DNA of 47,253 nt from Robiginitomaculum sp. (GTDB lineage Bacteria > Pseudomonadota > Alphaproteobacteria > Caulobacterales > Maricaulaceae): contig JAJFFM010000078.1 in assembly GCA_021776675.1 (NCBI GenBank), positions 1 through 47,253 on the forward strand, written 5' to 3'. The notes below the pieces were generated by a model. It saw only the letters and a list, made by a program, of their open reading frames with translations, ran no database searches and was not told the DNA's origin. This document shows, piece after piece, positions 42,411 through 47,253 of the stretch. Position 1 is the first letter of the stretch. Every line of letters begins with the position of its first letter. A program made the position numbers and the translations under genes.

Positions 42411-42988
42411 AATATTCTCCATATACAGATACCAATTTTAGATATCAATTTCAGAAACCAGATTTAGGCATCAACATGTCGTCTTCGCCGTTAAACTATG
42501 GTTAATAAAAGGCAAAAATATGACGATCATGCAGTTAATATTTTGCATAAATATATTATGCACTTATCGTAAAACGTGTTGACGGTCTTTTATCGGCAGT
42601 ATTTTGGGAATGAGTAAAACGGCAAAATAAAGCGGGATGAAAAAATTGATTGCGCTGCATCGCACAATTCCTTGGCCTTATTTTGCCGTAATATCGACCA
42701 GTGATTTGATAAGGCATGAATATGCCGTCCGCTTGACCGATTAACAAAAACCCAACGGCTCACAAGTTTTATTGTTGAGCCAATTGTGTATTATTAAAGA
42801 AAACCACATGTCCTACATTTGCGTTAGAGCTTTCCTTTGTGGGAATGCACTCAGCGCAAGTCTTGTGGCAAAGTTTACGGTACTTAAAAAGTACTAAAAC
42901 GTACAAAAACGTTACAATCTATGCTGAAACAGCTTAACAAATAAGACCAGTTTGTTTAAGAGCATAGGTGGGATGGGAAACTTAAATT
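42411..42988. other. 578-base intergenic region with inverted repeats
   Basis: No convincing gene is seen. The region separates two divergent genes and carries a long inverted repeat at 42619-42689 (annotated separately). A possible hairpin follows, GGCTCAC-AAGTTTTATT-GTTGAGCC, near 42754-42778. An A-rich tract with TAC/GTAC repeats (AAAAAGTACTAAAACGTACAAAAACGTTAC) lies about 80 bases before the winged-helix gene, which may be that gene's operator. The ORF-track minus-strand 63-residue frame looks non-coding. Confidence 0.5.
42619..42689. repeat. Large inverted repeat (possible structured RNA or repeat element)
   Basis: ACGGCAAAATAA at 42619-42630 and its exact reverse complement at 42678-42689 enclose a centre that itself pairs (AATTG/ATTGCG with CGC/CAATT around CTGCAT). 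A transcript would fold into one 71-base branched or extended hairpin. Confidence 0.65.
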
Positions 42989-44587
42989 ATGAACTACGGC
43001 GTTCAAAATATTGTGAATGTGGTAAAAGCCTCGGGCTGTTTGGGTAAATCCAAAAGACAAAACAACTTATTATTATATCTGCTCGAGCAAATGGAACGGG
43101 GACGCTCAGAAGACATTACACAATACAGTATTGCCACGGCGGTATTGGGTCGAGGTAAAGACTTTGATCCGACAACGGACAGTATTGTTCGTGTTGAAAT
43201 GCACCGTCTACGCAAAAATTTGAAAATATTCAACAAAGTGTCAGATGCCATTCAAATTATAATCCCCCCAGGGAGTTTTGAAATAATTGTTACTGAGAAA
43301 GAAAAACCTTCTCTATTCTCTTTTTCAAATAACAATAAAAAGCGGCTAATTTATACGGCAGCGGTTATAGCGATTTCTGGTATTGGGTTTTTCTCTTTCA
43401 GTTCCTATGAAAGTTTGAATGCGGTGAAAACTAGCTGTTCCTCCATAATTCCAAATATAAATGTGGTAAATTCAGGAAGCGTTTCCGACCTCCAATTATA
43501 CGTAAATAAATTAACCCGTTCAACATTGACACAATACTCCAATATAAGGCTTGTGGATAATATTGCTGATTGCGCCAACAGCGGTACGCCCTCTTACACA
43601 TTAGATTATGTCGTGTTTGAAGAAAACGGCAATCACAGAGTGGCGCTAACAACTTATAATGAACAAGCATCAAATATTATTAACTTCAAAAACATCAATG
43701 GAGACATTACGGGCGCTGAAGATAAAGACGGCTTATATTACGCAATTGTTAGAACGATTGCTGATTTGGCAAAACCATATGGAGCGCTACCAAGGCACTC
43801 TATGACTGTAACATGGGGATCCAAGCAAGCGGCGAGTAACTATGAATGTCTTATATTAAAATATGATAGTTATACAACTGACACACTCGATGACTTTGAG
43901 AGTGCTTCTAAATGTTTAAGCCGTGCGGCCAAGACTAAAATAGCATCTCTGGACATAAAGGCAGGAGCAGCTGAAAAATATATTTCTCAGGCAAGGGGCT
44001 ATAGACAAAAAACGGTTGAAAATCCATTGGCAGTGGTTGAGAAAGTTCTTGAAGACGCAGGAGAGAGCTGGATTAATAATGTTGAAATGGCCATTATTAA
44101 ACTAACGTATGAGGTTGAGAGACGAGATTTCAACGCTGTTAGGCTAGAAGAAATTTTAAATGTAGCCGAAGCTAAATATAGTGAGAACCCACTCATACTT
44201 ATATATGTATCTATGTATTATGGGTATAGGCTTGGGGATTGGGATAAGGCAAAAAGTATATCAGACAAAATAAAACTTATTCATTCTGAAAGAGATGAAA
44301 CTATATATTATGTTGACGCAGCTTATGCCTTATTACGTTTTCCACCTGATGAAATAATGGATACATGTGTTCTGATACATTCTGAACATTTATTGCTTTC
44401 AAACTTAGTTCTTAATGCCTGCGCTCGCCGTGCAAAAAACACGCGTTGGTTAGAAAAAACAGAAGATAATTTATCAAAATTAGGATACCAAGCAAAACCT
44501 AAAAGAGTACAATTTATTGAAAACAAAAACCTAGATGAAAAGTTTGCGGACGAACTTATAAAAGCCTTAAGTCTACCACAAGATTAA
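42989..44587 (+). CDS. Winged-helix DNA-binding protein with membrane helix and exported repeat region
   Basis: This 532-residue protein has an N-terminal region (about 15-100) with LGRGKDFDPTTDSIVRVEMHRLRKNL. That pattern is seen in winged-helix domains fused to adenylate cyclase or TPR modules, and IIPPGSFEI resembles the usual wing end. A single membrane helix at about 119-138 (RLIYTAAVIAISGIGFFSF) puts the DNA-binding part inside and the rest outside, a CadC/ToxR-like plan. The exported part resembles a degenerate solenoid. I do not recognise a named family. The function is probably one-component membrane signalling. The ligand is unknown. Confidence 0.8.
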   Translation: MNYGVQNIVNVVKASGCLGKSKRQNNLLLYLLEQMERGRSEDITQYSIATAVLGRGKDFDPTTDSIVRVEMHRLRKNLKIFNKVSDAIQIIIPPGSFEIIVTEKEKPSLFSFSNNNKKRLIYTAAVIAISGIGFFSFSSYESLNAVKTSCSSIIPNINVVNSGSVSDLQLYVNKLTRSTLTQYSNIRLVDNIADCANSGTPSYTLDYVVFEENGNHRVALTTYNEQASNIINFKNINGDITGAEDKDGLYYAIVRTIADLAKPYGALPRHSMTVTWGSKQAASNYECLILKYDSYTTDTLDDFESASKCLSRAAKTKIASLDIKAGAAEKYISQARGYRQKTVENPLAVVEKVLEDAGESWINNVEMAIIKLTYEVERRDFNAVRLEEILNVAEAKYSENPLILIYVSMYYGYRLGDWDKAKSISDKIKLIHSERDETIYYVDAAYALLRFPPDEIMDTCVLIHSEHLLLSNLVLNACARRAKNTRWLEKTEDNLSKLGYQAKPKRVQFIENKNLDEKFADELIKALSLPQD

Positions 44588-44628
44588 CGCCAAATTGACG
44601 CCAGACGGATTAACCATATTGGGTAAAA

Positions 44629-45477
44629 CTAATCCAAAACCTCTAACCTGTTAGGGTCGTTGAGCCAGATGATGGGGCCGCCGAAAAGCTCCACATAGCC
44701 GCGCACCCGCACGCGCGCACCGGTTAGAGCAAGTGGATCATAGCTTGCTTTTTTAAAAGCCCTACGGGATTTTTTAGGAATGGCGATGGTAAAATCAGTT
44801 TTGTAATCTGAACCAAAATTTAAATAAATTGTCCGCTGCACATCAGCGGTTTTAACAATGACACCTTCGATAACCTGTACGGTGTCAATATATTGAGCTA
44901 AAGGGTCAGGATTAGGGCTGTGAATTTTGTAAAACCCATTTGTATTTTTCGTATTCCATATGCCCCGCCCTGCATTTCGCGCTTTGGTTTCTGCTTGGTA
45001 TAGGGCTTGCGTATCTTGGCGGTAATCTTTCCAGCTATAAACCCGCGCCATGCCTGCTTTGATCATGGCTTCTTGTAGCCAGACATCCGGTGCTCCGTTT
45101 ACGTCCAATGTATAAATTTGCGCTATGGCGCGGTCATAGCGGTCACGCTTGTCGCCACCGTAAAACAGTTTAACCGTCTTCCCCGCAGTCAATGCCCGCA
45201 AAGTGTCCCCCGCTTCATCTGCGAGAGGCCATGATAAAAACTCGTCAATCCGTTCAGATTTGGGTGCCTGTATAGCAGATAATGAAACCCTTAGACCACC
45301 CGCAAGCACCAAACTGTCCCCATCAATAACCCGCTCAACCAACCCGCTTTCCCCCGCTACTAACTTGGCCTGAGCATGTTTACTGGCCGTAGTTCTTGCG
45401 GTGGTGGCTTGCGGTATAGAGGCGGCCATAGTTATAATCACTACCGCGTAGATTATCGATTTATACCAATGCACCAA
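44629..45477 (-). CDS. Exported thermonuclease-fold (SNase-like) protein, possibly inactive
   Basis: The 282-residue protein has a signal peptide (IYAVVIITMAASIPQATTA) and an SNase domain: VERVIDGDSLVLAGGLRVSLSAIQAPKSERI, LTAGKTVKLFYGGDKRDRYDRAIAQIY, LQEAMIKAGMARVYSW, ARNAGRGIW. In staphylococcal nuclease the stretch after the Asp/Pro turn carries the catalytic Glu43 (PE). Here that position reads PK, so catalysis is doubtful, although both Arg-bearing segments remain. The C-terminal 90 residues look like an OB-type domain that follows SNase in related proteins. The start is TTG 45477 or GTG 45474. AAAGG lies 5-8 bases upstream. Confidence 0.85.
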   Translation of the reverse strand: MVHWYKSIIYAVVIITMAASIPQATTARTTASKHAQAKLVAGESGLVERVIDGDSLVLAGGLRVSLSAIQAPKSERIDEFLSWPLADEAGDTLRALTAGKTVKLFYGGDKRDRYDRAIAQIYTLDVNGAPDVWLQEAMIKAGMARVYSWKDYRQDTQALYQAETKARNAGRGIWNTKNTNGFYKIHSPNPDPLAQYIDTVQVIEGVIVKTADVQRTIYLNFGSDYKTDFTIAIPKKSRRAFKKASYDPLALTGARVRVRGYVELFGGPIIWLNDPNRLEVLD

Positions 45478-45593
45478 TAATGCCTTTTGTTATTTAGATA
45501 ACTCTATGCGTAATTTTGGCAAAGGTAAACACCCGCTAAGCCCTAAAAAACAAGCTGGGCAAGCCTAAATTTACGGCCTACAATACCAAATCA

Positions 45594-45670
45594 GGTCCCG
45601 TAGCTCAGGTGGATAGAGCGCAAGATTCCTAATCTTGAGGCCGGTGGTTCGAGTCCACCCGGGATCACCA
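45594..45670 (+). tRNA. tRNA-Arg (anticodon CCU)
   Basis: The cloverleaf is complete over 77 bases. The acceptor stem GGTCCCG pairs with CGGGATC (one G-U). The D arm is GTAGCTCAGGTGGATAGAGC. The anticodon stem CAAGA/TCTTG encloses the loop TTCCTAA with anticodon CCT, read as AGG arginine. The T arm is GGTGG-TTCGAGT-CCACC. The CCA end is encoded. Confidence 0.97.
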
Positions 45671-45716
45671 TTTTATTTAACAAAATCTCTTGGTTGTGTA
45701 CTACAAAGTATGCCGC

Positions 45717-46043
45717 TTAAATCTCAAGTGCAGCGAATAGTTTTTTCTCAGCGATAGCGCGTGCTTCTTGGTGCTTTACCATTTGTATTTTGGCTTTTTC
45801 TTGCACATCTGCAGCCGCTTTTTTAACTTTAGCAATAGCATTTTCCTTCACTTCATCAGGCGGGCTTTTAAAGCCGTAATCTTTAGCGATCTTTGCAATT
45901 AATCTTGCTGCATAAACTTTCTCATTTTTATCTGCAATTGCGCGTTCTCTCGCTTGGGTGTTAGCCGAGGCCTGTTTAGTGGCATCAGCAACAACATCAC
46001 TGATCAATTTACGCTTTTGTGCTTTGGTAAGATTTTTCGTCAT
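45717..46043 (-). CDS. Small Lys/Ala-rich helical protein of unknown function
   Basis: This 108-residue protein is dominated by Lys, Ala, Glu and Gln and should be almost entirely helical, possibly coiled-coil (AKVKKAAADVQEKAKIQMVKHQEARAIAEKK). It has no signal peptide or membrane helix. AGGAG lies eight bases before the ATG, and an independent terminator precedes the gene, so it looks like a real single-gene unit. The basic Ala/Lys composition recalls histone-H1-like nucleoid proteins, but no motif confirms this. Confidence 0.78.
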   Translation of the reverse strand: MTKNLTKAQKRKLISDVVADATKQASANTQARERAIADKNEKVYAARLIAKIAKDYGFKSPPDEVKENAIAKVKKAAADVQEKAKIQMVKHQEARAIAEKKLFAALEI

Positions 46044-46094
46044 AATATACTCCTAATAATTAAAACTGACGCGAACATATGACGGCACTTGGAC

Positions 46095-46125
46095 AAAAAG
46101 TAGTTGATAAATTTATATCAACTAC
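46095..46125 (-). terminator. Rho-independent terminator after the symporter gene
   Basis: On the minus strand GTAGTTGATA-TAAATT-TATCAACTAC has perfect 10-bp arms and is followed by TTTTT. It lies 58 bases after the symporter stop and ends that transcript ahead of the Lys/Ala-rich gene. Confidence 0.8.
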
Positions 46126-46182
46126 CCAATGGTCAGTCATCTTTTGTATGAGGTAAATGGTTAGCGGGTTACAATTTACCGG

Positions 46183-47253
46183 CTAAGAACGGTTGGCACC
46201 CGGGACTCTTATTTTTTCTACCAAGTCTTGGACGCTTTGCTGTGGTGCGGGTGTAACCAAGGAAACGCAAACCCCAATTGCCATTGCGCCCCACATAAAG
46301 AGGAAGCCAATCCCTTCTGGTGATACGCCGAACCACCAGCCGTTTTGTGTGCCCCCTAAAAACTTGAAATATATAATATATGAGAGCGTAGTGATAAGGC
46401 CGAATAACATAGCCGCAATCGCACCTTCCTTATTCATGCGTTTCCAAAAGATCCCTAAGAAAATAATGGGAAAGAGAGAAGCTGCCGCGAGACCAAATGC
46501 GAATGCAACCACCTGTGCAACAAACCCCAGCTTGGAAGCAAACAACCCCAGCAATCCAGCGCACACTACGGCGCCAGCCGCAGAAAACCGTGCTACACGC
46601 AGTTCCGTTATATCGTTCATTCCAGGGAATAAAGTTCGGCGGCATAAATCATGACTAACGGCGGAGGCGATTACCATTAAAAGCCCAGCTGCCGTAGATA
46701 ATGCGGCAGCGAGGCCGCCTGCTACTACAAGTCCGATCACCCATCCGGGGAGCTGCGCAATCTCTGGATTGGCAAGCACAAAAATATCCCTATTGGGGTT
46801 AACCTCATTGGCAATACCGTCTGGCGCATTTGGCCCGCGGTATTGCATAATACCGTCGCCGTTCTTGTCTTCAAAATCAAGCAGGCCCGTCTTTTCCCAA
46901 GACTTATACCATTTCGGAACGGGCTTATCCCCTTGCGCTATAATATTGGCGGCGCTGGCATCATAATCTTCTGCGTCCGTTATATATACCGCCTGATTGA
47001 CGGTATCTATAAAATTAAGTCGCGCAAAGGCCCCAACCGCAGGTGCCGTCGTATAAAGAACGGCGATAAACACCAAAGCCCATCCCGCAGAAACCCGCGC
47101 AGCCTTGGCGGACTTAACCGTGAAAAAGCGGATGATGACATGGGGTAGGCCGGCCGTACCGAACATCAGTGCTGCGGTGATGCAAAACACATCAAATATG
47201 GATTTATTGGTAGAGGTATATTCACGAAAACCCAAATCAGTAACGACCGAATT
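46183..47253 (-). CDS. Sodium:solute symporter (acetate/ActP-like), C-terminal part, 5' end outside window
   Basis: The frame stays open to the window edge, so the N-terminal helices are missing. The ORF-track TTG at 47235 is internal. Remaining segments match the SSS family (GTAGLPHVIIRFFTVKSAKAARVSAGWALVFI, then GLVVAGGLAAALSTAAGLLMVIASAVSHDLCRRTLFPGM). A long extracytoplasmic loop contains an EF-hand-like DFEDKNGDGIMQYRG, a feature I recall from the VC_2705-type symporter branch. The exact solute cannot be read. Acetate or a related organic acid is the usual guess. Confidence 0.9.
   Translation of the reverse strand, partial: NSVVTDLGFREYTSTNKSIFDVFCITAALMFGTAGLPHVIIRFFTVKSAKAARVSAGWALVFIAVLYTTAPAVGAFARLNFIDTVNQAVYITDAEDYDASAANIIAQGDKPVPKWYKSWEKTGLLDFEDKNGDGIMQYRGPNAPDGIANEVNPNRDIFVLANPEIAQLPGWVIGLVVAGGLAAALSTAAGLLMVIASAVSHDLCRRTLFPGMNDITELRVARFSAAGAVVCAGLLGLFASKLGFVAQVVAFAFGLAAASLFPIIFLGIFWKRMNKEGAIAAMLFGLITTLSYIIYFKFLGGTQNGWWFGVSPEGIGFLFMWGAMAIGVCVSLVTPAPQQSVQDLVEKIRVPGANRS

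Noticed and set aside
42637-42744. 35-codon plus-strand ORF (MKKLIALHRTIPW...)
   Set aside because: It lies within the inverted repeat, has no good ribosome site, and lacks the look of a signal or leader peptide.
42556-42747. 63-residue minus-strand ORF from the track
   Set aside because: Composition is unlike the neighbours, it has no ribosome site, and it runs across the same inverted repeat.
46880-46930. EF-hand-like loop in the symporter as evidence of a calcium-signalling theme with the RHH/EF-hand protein
   Set aside because: I recall this loop from the symporter subfamily itself, and the genes are 40 kb apart, so no link is warranted.
1-47253. CRISPR arrays, transposase genes, prophage genes, riboswitches and rRNA
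   Set aside because: I looked for spaced direct repeats, transposase or integrase motifs and known riboswitch cores and found none I could support.

Overview
The window is a piece of an alphaproteobacterial chromosome of moderate to low GC. The evidence is the gene content (lysC-ptsP, dnaX-ybaB, mnmE-mnmG-rsmG, parA-parB, ppsR-maf-aroE-coaE, a DUF1134/EipA-like protein) and three perfect 16-bp parS sites of the usual alphaproteobacterial form. A marine Caulobacterales/Maricaulales-type lineage would fit, but that placement is a guess. Both window edges cut genes: dnaX on the left and a sodium:solute symporter on the right.

Layout. 1-5.6 kb: 3' end of dnaX, ybaB, then ptsP and lysC on the minus strand, then ubiG. 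5.7-9.8 kb: an unusual ribbon-helix-helix/membrane/EF-hand protein, dapE, and three membrane proteins. 9.9-14.6 kb: a blaI/blaR1-like pair with a TonB-type C-terminus, then rho, dnaQ and a PhzF-like gene. 14.6-20.3 kb: a hybrid histidine kinase with a large predicted periplasmic helical sensor, a 22-residue double-glycine peptide gene absent from the ORF track, a C39-peptidase ABC exporter, and an 88-residue remnant or miniature of a membrane fusion protein. 20.3-29.9 kb: parB, parA, a single-chain restriction-modification gene with a small HTH gene, rsmG, mnmG and mnmE. 30-32.4 kb: a lipoprotein phosphodiesterase, a 2OG-Fe(II) oxygenase and a glutathione transferase. 32.4-33.0 kb: an AT-rich gene-free stretch with DnaA boxes, the likely replication origin. 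33-39.6 kb: ppsR, maf, aroE, coaE, pheS and pheT. 39.6-47.2 kb: an acyltransferase, a membrane LytTR regulator, the EipA-like lipoprotein, a winged-helix/TPR regulator, a nuclease-fold protein, tRNA-Arg(CCU), a small Lys/Ala-rich protein and the symporter.

How it fits together. Housekeeping genes left of about 32.4 kb run mostly leftward and those right of about 33.0 kb run rightward, as expected for replication diverging from an origin in between. ParA, ParB and three parS sites lie 4-12 kb from it, a normal origin-proximal centromere. Two accessory modules break the usual rsmG-parA-parB block: the restriction-modification gene, separated from parA by two families of palindromic repeats, and a peptide-export cassette directly behind parB.

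The best candidate for an undescribed system is this cassette: mini-MFP, C39 exporter, and a precursor whose predicted mature product is a heptapeptide. It lies next to a histidine kinase whose predicted periplasmic domain is helical-repeat-like. I propose a Gram-negative peptide-signalling module. Secretion and sensing are inference; the peptide gene, the GG motif, the C39 triad and the gene order are visible in the sequence.
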